DNA of 38,784 nucleotides from Selenomonadaceae bacterium (GTDB lineage Bacteria; Bacillota; Negativicutes; Selenomonadales; Selenomonadaceae), in contig JAFUYE010000045.1 of the NCBI GenBank assembly GCA_017470715.1, positions 1 through 38,784 on the forward strand, written 5' to 3'. The notes beneath the pieces were generated by a model. The model ran no database searches and was not told the DNA's origin. It saw only the letters and a list, made by a program, of their open reading frames with translations. Below are positions 15,461-22,890 of the stretch, piece by piece. The position numbers and the translations under genes are program-made. Each line of letters begins with the position of its first letter. The first letter of the stretch is position 1.

Positions 15461-15492
15461 CCCCGTTGAGGAAACTCGGCGGGGCTTTTTTT
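15461..15492 (+). terminator. Rho-independent terminator after the ArdA-like gene
   Basis: CCCCGTTGAG and CTCGGCGGGG form a 10-bp stem (one mismatch) with a GAAA tetraloop, then a T run. Confidence 0.92.
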
Positions 15493-15554
15493 ATTGGAAA
15501 GTGTGGAAAATAAACGGCAGTCATTGATTTATAATTGTCGCGAGGTGATTGAAC

Positions 15555-16079
15555 ATGCTTAAAATTCCTGCGAACTGGAACGAAGTAAACGAGAACGCTC
15601 CCGAACCGAAAAAGTTACCTGCGGGCGGTTACGTCTGCCGAATCGTCAAGGCGTTTGAGAGCACGAACAAATATGATGAGCCCTGCTTGACGCTGTATCT
15701 GGACGTGGACGACGGCGAATACAAAAATTATTTCGGCGAGATCTACAAACGTCGACTTGAGCGCGGACTCGACAAATATCCCTGCGTGTACAATCAGCGC
15801 ACGGACGAATACGCGACGCGTCATTTCAAGCGGCTGATAAATTTATTGGAACGTTGCAACGAGGATTTTTCCTGCGACGTTGACGGCAGCGATATTTGGG
15901 ACGAACGCGAAATCGAAAATCTTAAACTCGGCGTTGTTTTCCGCGAAAAAGAATTCAAACGCGGTGATTCGATCCGCTCAAATCTTGTCCCGTACAGCTT
16001 GAAGACGATTGAACAGATTCGCGGCGGAAATTTCTCCGTGCCGGAAAAACTCACGGTCAGAGGTCGCAACAATGGCTGA
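15555..16079 (+). CDS. Phage DUF669-type protein
   Basis: A 174-residue protein with the pattern of DUF669 phage proteins, which lie in replication or recombination modules and may bind single-stranded DNA: LPAGGYVCRIVKAFESTNKY, LTLYLDVDDGEYKNYFGEIY, then HFKRLINLLERCN. The ATG at 15555 follows GAGGTGA by seven bases. A TATAAT at 15530-15535 lies just upstream without a clear -35. It overlaps the next small frame by 8 bases. The usual partner genes (helicase, AAA ATPase) are missing here. Confidence 0.65.
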   Translation: MLKIPANWNEVNENAPEPKKLPAGGYVCRIVKAFESTNKYDEPCLTLYLDVDDGEYKNYFGEIYKRRLERGLDKYPCVYNQRTDEYATRHFKRLINLLERCNEDFSCDVDGSDIWDEREIENLKLGVVFREKEFKRGDSIRSNLVPYSLKTIEQIRGGNFSVPEKLTVRGRNNG

Positions 16080-16200
16080 ACTTCAAGACAGAATCAACAG
16101 TTTCCTTTACGAGGCGGAACACGTTCAAACCACCGACGTAAATCAATACGTCACGAAAATTGCAGGCGATACGGGCGTCGAAACTGCAATGTGGAATTAG
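16072..16200 (+). pseudogene. Phage gene fragment broken by a repeat element
   Basis: ATG 16072 opens MAELQDRINSFLYEAEHVQT and continues to GDTGVETA, where a 78-bp repeat element enters at 16185 and brings an in-frame TAG at 16198. After the element the same frame resumes at GCA GTT CAG and runs into the gene at 16273. It may therefore have been the N-terminus of that gene. No family recognised for this part. Confidence 0.5.
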
Positions 16201-16266
16201 GAATTAGGAATTTGGAATGGCTACGCGATTCAATTCCTAATTCCACATTTCAAATTCCTAATTGCA
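16185..16266. repeat. TAATTCC repeat element, copy 3, inserted in a phage gene
   Basis: Flanked by TGCA at 16185-16188 and 16263-16266. It contains GTGGAATTAGGAATTAGGAA, a centre GGCTACGCGATTC and AATTCCTAATTCC, so it can fold into a hairpin. It shares the arms, the centre and the CCTAATTGCAGT end with copy 2. Removing it with one TGCA joins GTC GAA ACT GCA to GTT CAG and restores an open frame. Confidence 0.7.
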
Positions 16267-16272
16267 GTTCAG

Positions 16273-16725
16273 GTGTCGGGATTGGGACAACGTCAACGGA
16301 GCAGTGAGCCGTATTTTCGCAAGGTAGATTTTATCTTTTACAACGAGGCGAAGATACGCATTGCGGTTGATGAAATGCGCCTTGACGACGGTCGCCCGCA
16401 CCTTCGCAACATCGGCAGAGTTTCAAACCCGACGGAAGCGCAGGCAGTCAGAAATTTAACGCCGCTCGATAAAGTTTCGTTGGACGGACTTCACACGGTG
16501 GAATTTCCCGAACGATGGCTTGAGGTCGTCGATAAAACTTGGACGTGGGCGAAGTTGCAGAGCGATTGCCGATACGAAGTCGCCCGACGCCGTTACGCGA
16601 AGGAAGATTATCGAAAGTCTTGCCGCGAACTCGGAATATCGAACTCGACGCGCCGCCGACTGTTTGACTTCGTGCGAATGTACGCCGCCTTACAAGCCGT
16701 TCAGCTGGGATTGATTCACGTTTAA
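16273..16725 (+). CDS. Phage late transcription regulator, N-terminus probably lost
   Basis: GTG at 16273 gives 150 residues but has no ribosome binding site because the repeat element lies directly upstream. The C-terminal 45 residues form a helix-turn-helix like small phage activators placed before terminase: YEVARRRYAKEDYRKSCREL, GISNSTRRRLFDFVRMY. The middle contains the conserved-looking WLEVVDKTWTWAKL. Position directly before small terminase supports the role. It may be translated by coupling or not at all; the frame upstream is open through the element except for one TAG. Confidence 0.5.
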   Translation: MSGLGQRQRSSEPYFRKVDFIFYNEAKIRIAVDEMRLDDGRPHLRNIGRVSNPTEAQAVRNLTPLDKVSLDGLHTVEFPERWLEVVDKTWTWAKLQSDCRYEVARRRYAKEDYRKSCRELGISNSTRRRLFDFVRMYAALQAVQLGLIHV

Positions 16726-16806
16726 AAATTTCCTTATGACGGCGATAACGCGGCGAAATATCTGCTACACTATCCATAATCAAGAAATGTCACGGAGGCG
16801 ATTGAG

Positions 16807-17184
16807 ATGCTTAAAAATCCGCGACACGAAAAATTTTGCCTTGAATATGCGGCTTGCGGCAACGCAACGGAGGCTTACTTGAAAGCGGGTTACTCTGCCG
16901 CGAAACGCAAAACCGAAAACGTTGCGGCGTTCAATCTGCTCAACAAACCGCACATCGCGGCACGAATCAAGGAACTCACGGCGGAGATTAAGCGCGAAAA
17001 AATTGCCGACGTTATCGAGTGCCAAGAACTTTTGACGACGATAGCCCGCGACGAGACTGCCGAAAATGCCGACAGGATCAAAGCGATTCAAACGCTCATG
17101 AAGGCACAGGGCGCGTTCGTTACCCAAGTCAATTTCAATGCGACGCCGATTGTCATCACGGGCGGTGACAAGCTTGAAGACTGA
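16807..17184 (+). CDS. terS: Small terminase subunit
   Basis: A 125-residue protein of the terminase_2 type, which recognises phage DNA for packaging. The N-terminal helix-turn-helix is typical: RHEKFCLEYAACGNATEAYL, KAGYSAAKRKTENVAAFNLL, then NKPHIAARIKELTAE and a helical oligomerisation region. The ATG at 16807 follows GGAGGCGA by six bases. Its 3' end overlaps the large-subunit start, the normal gene order. It appears intact although its partner is broken. Confidence 0.88.
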   Translation: MLKNPRHEKFCLEYAACGNATEAYLKAGYSAAKRKTENVAAFNLLNKPHIAARIKELTAEIKREKIADVIECQELLTTIARDETAENADRIKAIQTLMKAQGAFVTQVNFNATPIVITGGDKLED

Positions 17185-17503
17185 ACTTTATCTGCCTGAA
17201 GTTGTCGGCAAAGGTTACGGAACTTTTTGGAACTGCAAGAAACGTTATCGAGTCGTCAAAGGCTCTCGTGCGTCGAAAAAATCAACGACAATCGCGCTGA
17301 ACATAATCTGCCGCATGATGGAATATCCGCTCGCAAATACGTTGGTGATTCGTAAAACTGCGGCGACGCTCAAAAACAGTTGCTTTGCTCAGTTGCGTTG
17401 GGCGATAAATCGTCTCGGCGTCGAAAGTTTCTGGCGTGCCCGCGTCAATCCGTTGGAGCTTGAATATATTCCGACGGGGCAACGAATAATTTTCTACGCT
17501 TGA
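17174..17503 (+). pseudogene. terL: Large terminase, N-terminal fragment
   Basis: About 109 residues of a terminase_3-type ATPase: RYRVVKGSRASKKSTTIALN with the Walker A-like GSRASKKS, then VIRKTAATLKNSCFAQLRWA and LEYIPTGQRIIF. In related proteins this is followed by RGLDDPxK, but here the frame ends YA-stop at 17503 and a 5'-truncated HNH gene begins. No large-terminase sequence is found downstream, so about 300 residues, including Walker B and the nuclease domain, are deleted. TTG 17174 after GGCGGTGA is the likely start; it overlaps terS by 11 bases. Confidence 0.85.
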
Positions 17504-17522
17504 CACTGTAAGCTATGGCAAT

Positions 17523-18077
17523 GTGAGCAACGGCGAAATCTTCGACGGCTATCACGTCCATCACAAAGACGGCAATCCGTTCAATAACGATATTTCTAAT
17601 CCGGAGTTGCTTACAGAGGCTGAACACAGGACAAAACATAATCAAAAGAATCTTGAAACCGCAATTCGTCGTGAACGCGCAGGAGAACCTAAAACGCCCG
17701 AATGGGTCGTAAATCATCTGGCTGCTATCAGACCCAAAGCCGCCGAATGGCACCGTTCAGACGCAGGTCGCGAGTGGCACCGTCAACACGGTGTTGAATG
17801 CGCCGAACGAGAAGCTCAAAAGCCAAAAGTCAAACTCGTTTGTGCCCAATGCGGCAAGGAATTTCTTACCCCGCATAACCGACGCAATTACAGCAAATTC
17901 TGTTCAAGAGCTTGTTACGCAAAATACAGGCGCGACAACGGGATTGACGACGAAACACGAATCTGCCCCATTTGCGGCAAAGAGTTCTGCATTAATCGTT
18001 TCAGCAAAACAAAAACCTGCAGTCGGGAATGCGGCAATATCAGTATTGGAATTACGCGACGAAACAAATCGCGCTGA
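17523..18077 (+). CDS. HNH endonuclease 1 (5'-truncated)
   Basis: The frame has the HNH core near its start, YHVHHKDGNPFNNDISNPEL, followed by TEAEHRTKHN, a linker and two Cys-rich zinc-ribbon units: CAQCGKEF..FCSRACYAKY and CPICGKEF..KTKTCSRECGN. It is a homing-type endonuclease, but the N-terminal part normally preceding the first His is missing, and GTG 17523 has no binding site. It sits where the rest of large terminase should be. The C-terminal finger is clearly related to those of HNH 2 and HNH 3. Confidence 0.75.
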   Translation: MSNGEIFDGYHVHHKDGNPFNNDISNPELLTEAEHRTKHNQKNLETAIRRERAGEPKTPEWVVNHLAAIRPKAAEWHRSDAGREWHRQHGVECAEREAQKPKVKLVCAQCGKEFLTPHNRRNYSKFCSRACYAKYRRDNGIDDETRICPICGKEFCINRFSKTKTCSRECGNISIGITRRNKSR

Positions 18078-18110
18078 TGCCTACAATTTACCGCCAATGA
18101 AAAATACGCA

Positions 18111-18126
18111 ACTGCGTCGACGCAGT
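18111..18126. repeat. 16-bp perfect palindrome
   Basis: ACTGCGTCGACGCAGT. It lies in the 259-base stretch after HNH 1, in which a frame ending at 18249 (PTKAQVKRRDAWREETIPSA) may be a protein remnant. The 11-mer TTTCAACTTAG also occurs twice here, at about 18230 and 18280. Confidence 0.5.
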
Positions 18127-18300
18127 TTGTTATGCCTGCTTGTCACGTCCGTTCGCTCCTACGAAAGCACAGGTTAAACGCCGTGACGCGTGGCGCGAAG
18201 AAACTATCCCGTCAGCGTGGGCGATTTGGTTTCAACTTAGCGGTTTAACTTGAAATAAGACAGTCAAAAATCAATCCTTATTTCAACTTAGATAAAATTC

Positions 18301-18321
18301 GGCTCCTTCGGGGGCTTTTTT
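18301..18321 (+). terminator. Short Rho-independent terminator
   Basis: GCTCC, TTCG tetraloop, GGGGC and six T residues. It would stop transcripts from the HNH 1 region before the small gene at 18337. Confidence 0.6.
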
Positions 18322-18336
18322 GATTGAGGTGACGAG

Positions 18337-18480
18337 ATGCCCGAAGAAGTTTTTCAGCAAACGCCGGAACTCGACAGGCTTTATCAGCGACGCGGTATCG
18401 GGAAATTTCGGCGTTGGTTCCGTGACGCTGTGGACTATTGGCGCAGGTGGCAGGACGAAGCAATAAAAAAAAAGAATTGA
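18337..18480 (+). CDS. Small basic phage protein
   Basis: A 47-residue frame, MPEEVFQQTPELDRLYQRRG followed by IGKFRRWFRDAVDYWRRW and a lysine tail. GAGGTGAC lies six bases before the ATG. It sits between the terminase and portal remnants, where such phages often have one small gene. The Arg/Trp-rich helix could bind nucleic acid or membrane; function unknown. The following 136 bases to HNH 2 hold no clear feature. Confidence 0.5.
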   Translation: MPEEVFQQTPELDRLYQRRGIGKFRRWFRDAVDYWRRWQDEAIKKKN

Positions 18481-18616
18481 CCCGCGTTTTTCATTGTGCT
18501 AAAGTGATTACGTTAAATACTCACGAAGCACGCCGAAGCGCGAGCCAAAACTCTTGTTTGGTTATTCTAATCGTTTCTGCGTGCACGGTCAAGCATTTGC
18601 GGAGGCGATTTTTTTC

Positions 18617-19195
18617 ATGACAGAGACGGAGCAAAAACTTCGGGCGGAAAACGAAGCACTCAAGCACAAACTTACCGAATTAAATGGGACACCGCCACAA
18701 GTCGAAATTATCGACGAAAATCACGTTAGTTTCAACGGACAAGTTTTTTACAAAAACAACAAGGGACATTTTATCCGCACGGTTTCACTTCACGAAGCAG
18801 TTTAGCGTTTTCATTTCGGCGACATTCCCAAAGGTTACGTCGTTCATCATCGTAACAGAGACAAAGCCGACAATCGCATCGAAAATTTGCAACTCATGAC
18901 GAACGAAGAACATCGAGCTTGGCACAATCAGCACGACAAAGTTTCTTACCGTTGCGATTATTGCGGCAAGGAAATTCAAAAATCTCTTGCGGGGAGTGCC
19001 GGCAAACTTCATTTCTGTGACGGACATTGTTGGGGACGTTACATCACCGAAAACAAAATTTATCCCGAAGAGCAGACTTGCGTTATTTGCGGCAAAATTT
19101 TTTTAGCACACAAGTACAGCAAAACGAAAACCTGTTCGCCGGAATACAAAAACAAGTTAATCTCACAGACCAAACGAAATAAGAGACAATCCTGA
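18617..19195 (+). pseudogene. HNH endonuclease 2 with one in-frame amber codon
   Basis: ATG 18617 opens MTETEQKLRAENEALKHKL with a leucine-zipper-like start, then VSFNGQVFYKNNKGHFIRTV and SLHEAV, then TAG at 18803-18805, then in the same frame RFHFGDIPKGYVVHHRNRDK and ADNRIENLQLMTNEEHRAWH, ending in two Cys-rich fingers. HNH proteins usually have Trp at the TAG position (LHxAVWxxxxG-xIPxGYxVHH), so TGG to TAG is the simplest explanation. Everything else in this frame is intact. Its end overlaps a portal fragment in another frame. Confidence 0.8.
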
Positions 19196-19574
19196 AGAAA
19201 TCAAGAATCAAGATTCGCGGCAGATAATCAACTTCCGAGACGCGCCGCCGCCGATTCAACTTGCTATGGCGGCAAAGGCAGGTTATATCGACCCGTCAAT
19301 CGTCGAACGAGTTTTGCAAAATTGGTTGCAAGAAACTTTCCCGCAAGCAGTCGGCGAACTGCAGGCAGAGGCACAAGCGCAAGCCGAAATGCAAGCCGAG
19401 ATGCCGCCCGAAATGCAAGCTCAAATGCAGGACGGACAATCGCCCGAAGATTTAGACCGAATGAAAGTTTTGGCGCAGATGTTCAACGGACAAGCTCAAC
19501 CGCAACAACAAAGCAGACCGCGAACACAAGCGGCAACGGAAAGTTTAATGCGCGGCATGACGCCCGCAATGTGA
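19176..19574 (+). pseudogene. Portal protein, C-terminal fragment
   Basis: The frame opens inside the tail of HNH 2 and gives NPEEIKNQDSRQIINFRDAP, PPIQLAMAAKAGYIDPSIVE and a Gln/Ala/Met-rich end. The FRDAPPPIQxAxAxKxGYID pattern is what I associate with the C-terminal part of P22-like portal proteins. About 130 of an expected 600 or more residues are left; the ring-forming part is missing. Internal ATG 19266 has no good binding site. The fragment ends 12 bases before the next gene. Confidence 0.65.
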
Positions 19575-19586
19575 GGAGTGATTTTT

Positions 19587-19847
19587 ATGGCAACGTATTC
19601 GCAAGACCTTGAAAACGTGCTCAAAAATATGAGTGACGCAACCGAAAACGTTTTGACGCTGTGCAATAATCTGCGGACGAATTTTAAGGCGACGATTCGC
19701 GAGGACGTGCACTTTCGCAATTATCACTACGACATAATCAAACTGTTTGAGTATATCAGCGACATGGAACGCGCCGCGCTCTGGGTTATTGACGGTGTCG
19801 AAGTGATTCGCAGGCAGAACGCCGATTTGATGACGACGGAGGATTAA
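19587..19847 (+). CDS. Phage hypothetical protein
   Basis: An 86-residue helical acidic protein (MATYSQDLENVLKNMSDATE). ATG 19587 follows GAGGAGTG by about eight bases. It is tightly spaced with its neighbours, the portal remnant before and the YopX gene three bases after. I do not recognise it. Confidence 0.6.
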   Translation: MATYSQDLENVLKNMSDATENVLTLCNNLRTNFKATIREDVHFRNYHYDIIKLFEYISDMERAALWVIDGVEVIRRQNADLMTTED

Positions 19848-19850
19848 AAC

Positions 19851-20126
19851 ATGCGCAAGATAAAATTTCGCGGTATCAGCAAAGAAACGGGCGAAAAAGT
19901 TTTCGGCTACTACTTGAAGTCGGGCGACGATGATCAGATTTTCGACGGCGAATATTTTCACAGCGTCAAGCCCGAAAGTGTCGCTCAATTAATCGGACTT
20001 GATTCAGAATGCGCAGAAGTTTACGAAGGCGATTGGCTTGTCGAAAAAAGCGGCATTAATTGGCGTGTAGGTCGAGAGTTCTCCCATTGGCAAGAAAGCA
20101 CACTGAAAAAAATAAACTTCGCTTGA
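19851..20126 (+). CDS. YopX-family phage protein (short)
   Basis: A 91-residue protein with the YopX start MRKIKFRGISKETGEKVFGY and the later SVAQLIGLDSECAEVYEGDW, which matches the family pattern GxxDxxxxxIYEGDxV. Members are usually about 130 residues, so the beta-barrel C-terminus is shortened here (EFSHWQESTLKKINFA). YopX proteins are small accessory proteins of Firmicutes phages with no defined activity. It is unusual to find one among structural genes. Confidence 0.7.
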   Translation: MRKIKFRGISKETGEKVFGYYLKSGDDDQIFDGEYFHSVKPESVAQLIGLDSECAEVYEGDWLVEKSGINWRVGREFSHWQESTLKKINFA

Positions 20127-20152
20127 AATTTTTCGGAAAGGAGATGACTGAA

Positions 20153-20554
20153 ATGTTGCCGATACGGGCAGTGATACACAGAATCAGGCGGGCGGTACAC
20201 GACGACGAACAACGAATCAATTTCAGCGACGGCGAAATCCTCGACGTGATAAACGCGAGCTTACGCATTGTTCGACGGTCGATAGCCGATATTCAGCCCG
20301 AAATTTTAATGAAGACCGTCACGAGTATACTCAAACCCGGCGAAGATGAAATCCGCTTAAAGTTCCGACCGATGACGATTGTCGAAGTCACGGCGGGCAA
20401 TAAAGTTTTGTCGAAGGTCGAAGGTTACGCGCACGATGACAAACTCGGAACATCGAAAACTGCACAACGAACCGGCAAGCAATCAATCATTCAAAATTTG
20501 TCCCATTTGCGGAAAAGCGTTTCATGTCTCCGGTGCCGCAGCATTTTGGGGTAA
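20153..20554 (+). pseudogene. Phage adaptor/head-completion protein, C-terminus replaced
   Basis: ATG 20153 follows AAAGGAG by nine bases. Residues 1-91 (LPIRAVIHRIRRAVHDDEQR, NFSDGEILDVINASLRIVRR, IQPEILMKTVTSIL) match the general design of short-tail phage adaptor proteins, which connect portal and tail: a helix, F/WSDxEIxxxINxAxR and a beta region. After KVLSKVEG at about 20427 the frame runs through an HNH remnant in the wrong phase and ends at 20554, so the natural C-terminus is lost. Assignment is by pattern only. Confidence 0.5.
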
Positions 20555-20780
20555 AAAATATTGCTCAATCGAGTGTGTGAACAAAGCTTACACCGAAAAA
20601 TATACCTGCATTCATTGCGGCAAAGAATTTTTTAGCGACAAGTTCAATGACCGCAAATTTTGCTCGATAAGTTGTGCCTCCAAACATGCTTGGGAAAGAG
20701 ATAAACGTGTCGGCAAAAATCGAAACATAAATCGGACACGTGACGCGAAAGGTCGCTTTGTTTCCACAAAAAATGATTGA
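20436..20780 (+). pseudogene. HNH endonuclease 3 remnant without catalytic core
   Basis: The frame begins MTNSEHRKLHN, equal to the end of the HNH core of HNH 2 (MTNEEHRAWHN), and continues with Cys-rich fingers: CPICGKAFHVSGAAAFWGKK, CSIECVN, CIHCGKEFFSDKFNDRKFC. The His-Asn-His catalytic part is missing. It is fused between two truncated phage genes, so it marks another deletion. The C-terminal GKNRNINRTRDAKGRF is basic. Confidence 0.75.
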
Positions 20781-21873
20781 TTCGCCGCAAGCAGATGATG
20801 TTTTTGTTCGTGCGGGACGTGTGGTTGTGACTTTCGGCTCAACGATTCGATACAGCGGCGTCGGTGACGAAAACTTTTGGTCGGACGATTCAAACGTCGA
20901 GAGCGCGTCAAAATTTATCGAGGCGGGCTACAAAGACGGCTCAAATTTTATCGGCGTTGCTCCGTTGTCGAACAATCTGCTTGTCATCAAGGCGAACAAA
21001 ATTTGTTATCGGCTCGTCGAAGAGTATCCGCGTTGGTCGGTCGGGCAGGTTGCGACGAATATCGAATGCAAAGGTCGGCGAAGTTATTGCGCGGTCGGTG
21101 ATGATGTTTTTGTCCTCGGCGCGGACGAAGCTCATATGATTCAGAACACATATTATGGCAACGTCAAACCGGAAGATATTGCGACGTTCGTCAAAAGCGA
21201 AATTCACCGCCTGCCGAAAAATGCTCAGGTTCGTTACGTTGCGCCGCTTAATCAGGTTTGGTGTATCGGACGCGACGGCTTTGTTTTGGTTTATGACGCG
21301 CTGTTGAAGTCGTGGTATCGTCGACAGTTCAACGCGGAGATTTTGGACGTGTTCACGGCGGGCGACGAAATTTATTTGGTTAAGCACGACAGAATTTCGC
21401 GACTCGACAAGGGCACGTTCAAAGACAACGACGAATATTTGAGTTGGGATTTCGTGGCGCAACGGCTTGTAAGTCATCATGATTTCCTGCTTAAACGTTT
21501 GAAAGTTGCCGTGACGCCGCTTTATACCGAATATTACAGCGGTGAAGTTTCCTGCGGACGAGTGACGCTGCCGCTCCCGATACCCGACACGGCTTTAAAA
21601 ATTTTCGGGAACAAGTCGCCGATTTACCGCAACCGAACGCGAATTTGCCGGCACGGACGACGAAACGCGACGATTTTGCCGCAACTGCCCAACGAAGAAA
21701 TTTTCAGGTCGGAACAACAGTTGCCCGACAATCGCCACAAAATTTTTTCGCCGAGTACGTTTGTCGTCGAGAGCCGCAATATTTTTCGCAGTAAGTACCT
21801 GGACGTTGCGGGGCACGGGCACGGCGGCGGATTTATTCTTCACTCAATCGTTATGGACATTGCCGAAGTCTGA
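20773..21873 (+). CDS. Tail/DNA-stabilisation protein (P22 gp10-like), N-terminus uncertain
   Basis: About 366 residues of beta-rich sequence resembling the P22-type tail accessory or packaged-DNA stabilisation protein: DVFVRAGRVVVTFGSTIRYS, DENFWSDDSNVESASKFIEA, LLVIKANKICYRLVEEYPRW, and an end NIFRSKYLDVAGHGHGG then IVMDIAEV. These proteins sit under the portal and seal the head. ATG 20773 lies inside the end of HNH 3 and has no binding site, so the original N-terminus was probably lost at that junction. The beta-propeller-like body seems complete. Confidence 0.55.
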   Translation: MIDSPQADDVFVRAGRVVVTFGSTIRYSGVGDENFWSDDSNVESASKFIEAGYKDGSNFIGVAPLSNNLLVIKANKICYRLVEEYPRWSVGQVATNIECKGRRSYCAVGDDVFVLGADEAHMIQNTYYGNVKPEDIATFVKSEIHRLPKNAQVRYVAPLNQVWCIGRDGFVLVYDALLKSWYRRQFNAEILDVFTAGDEIYLVKHDRISRLDKGTFKDNDEYLSWDFVAQRLVSHHDFLLKRLKVAVTPLYTEYYSGEVSCGRVTLPLPIPDTALKIFGNKSPIYRNRTRICRHGRRNATILPQLPNEEIFRSEQQLPDNRHKIFSPSTFVVESRNIFRSKYLDVAGHGHGGGFILHSIVMDIAEV

Positions 21874-21906
21874 TTTGCCGTGATAAAATTCGTCGGGGTG
21901 ATTACG

Positions 21907-22323
21907 ATGAGCGACTTTGAAAAATTTTTGCGGGAATATTTCACGGCTTCGGGACGAATCGGGCGCAAACGCTACGGAGACTTGATGTTTAAGATGTGGC
22001 TCCCGCTTATGGCGACAGCAATTCTCGAATGGCTTATCGTCGACGCGTGGGAATTGGCGAATCGTTTTCCGCACGTTGTTTTTGCCGTTAGAGCAGTGAT
22101 GTACACGCTGACAATTTTTTTCTGGGTAAGTTTGCCGTTTGTTGCGACACGACGCCTGCACGACATAGGCAAAAGCGGTTGGTGGAGCTGGTTGCTGATT
22201 GTAATGTCGTTCGCGCCAATAACGGGCTCAGGGGTGCTTGTGTTTATTTTTGCCGTTTGGCTGGGTCACAAAGACGGCGACGCAGGCAAAAACAAATACG
22301 GTGACCCGCCGCCCGACGATTAA
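21907..22323 (+). CDS. DUF805 membrane protein
   Basis: A 138-residue inner-membrane protein of the DUF805 (YhaH) family. It has the N-terminal SGRIGRKRYGD pattern, three or four transmembrane helices and the signature ATRRLHDIGKSGWWSWLL, ending in the usual KYGDPPPDD. Function is not established for the family. ATG 21907 follows GGGGTGA by six bases. It is a host-type gene amid tail genes, thus perhaps a phage-carried moron. Confidence 0.85.
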   Translation: MSDFEKFLREYFTASGRIGRKRYGDLMFKMWLPLMATAILEWLIVDAWELANRFPHVVFAVRAVMYTLTIFFWVSLPFVATRRLHDIGKSGWWSWLLIVMSFAPITGSGVLVFIFAVWLGHKDGDAGKNKYGDPPPDD

Positions 22324-22344
22324 AATTTTTGAGAGGTGATTAAC

Positions 22345-22676
22345 ATGACAGAAAATCCGTTGTACAGACGGGGTTACGTTGACAGCCCGTTTCAGCAACA
22401 ACAATATTGGCGACCGCCGAGCAACGAGTACGCCGTTCGATACAATCAAAATCCAAATGCCGCGCAAGATTTACGAAACTTGTTCGGTACTTTTTTTGCC
22501 CAAAATTCAGCCGCGCAAAATTATTCGCCGCAATATCAGCCGCCGCGTTATTCGGACTACTATCAGACGATGCCGCAGGTAAAGCAGTCGGTAAAGAAAA
22601 ACCGCCCGAAGGCGGCGATATTTCTTTTGATGAATCATTTCGTTTCGCACAAGGCATGTTTAAGCCTCTTGATTAG
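22345..22676 (+). pseudogene. Phage Q/P/Y-rich structural protein, frameshifted
   Basis: ATG 22345 follows GAGAGGTG and gives MTENPLYRRGYVDSPFQQQQ and further Gln/Pro/Tyr-rich sequence to VKQSVK. At the run GTAAAGAAAAACC the coherent reading moves one frame over: EKPPEGGDISFDESFRFAQG MFKPLD, with a stop at 22676. Its composition resembles the structural proteins at 28884-29795. It meets the XRE gene tail to tail. A one-base assembly error in an A run would also explain it. Confidence 0.6.
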
Positions 22677-22890
22677 CCTGCCATTGCGCAGACCGCACAA
22701 CCTGCGGCACGTCGGTGCGCCCCGCAAGATAGTCAATCGACACGTCAAAATAATCCGCAAGGCGGCACAAAACATCAAGGCCGGGTTGCTTCTGTCCGCC
22801 TTCGTAGTATTGGTAAGTGCTCAACGCAATCCTGACACCCGCCGCCGTTTTTTTTTGGCTGACACCTTTGGTAGCTCTAACTTGACGCAA
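22660..22890 (-). CDS. XRE-family repressor, N-terminus cut
   Basis: A 76-residue helix-turn-helix protein: LRQVRATKGVSQKKTAAGVR, STYQYYEGGQKQPGLDVL, DYFDVSIDYLAGRTD, the classical XRE/SinR pattern. The only start is TTG 22890 with no binding site; upstream the frame continues GFDGR without a Met. The usual first six or so residues (M-x-x-RLRxLR) appear to be cut at the joint with the rightward fibre gene. It lies backwards among rightward tail genes, so it is probably an insertion. It may be inactive. Confidence 0.65.
   Translation of the reverse strand: MRQVRATKGVSQKKTAAGVRIALSTYQYYEGGQKQPGLDVLCRLADYFDVSIDYLAGRTDVPQVVRSAQWQANQEA

Noticed and set aside
17503..18330. Group I intron in terL that would restore the gene after splicing
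   Set aside because: No second exon (RGLDDPxK and the nuclease domain) is found in any frame downstream, so the gene is deleted rather than split.
22598..22625. Terminator hairpin CCGCC/GGCGG
   Set aside because: It lies within the coding part of the gene at 22345 and lacks a proper T tract.
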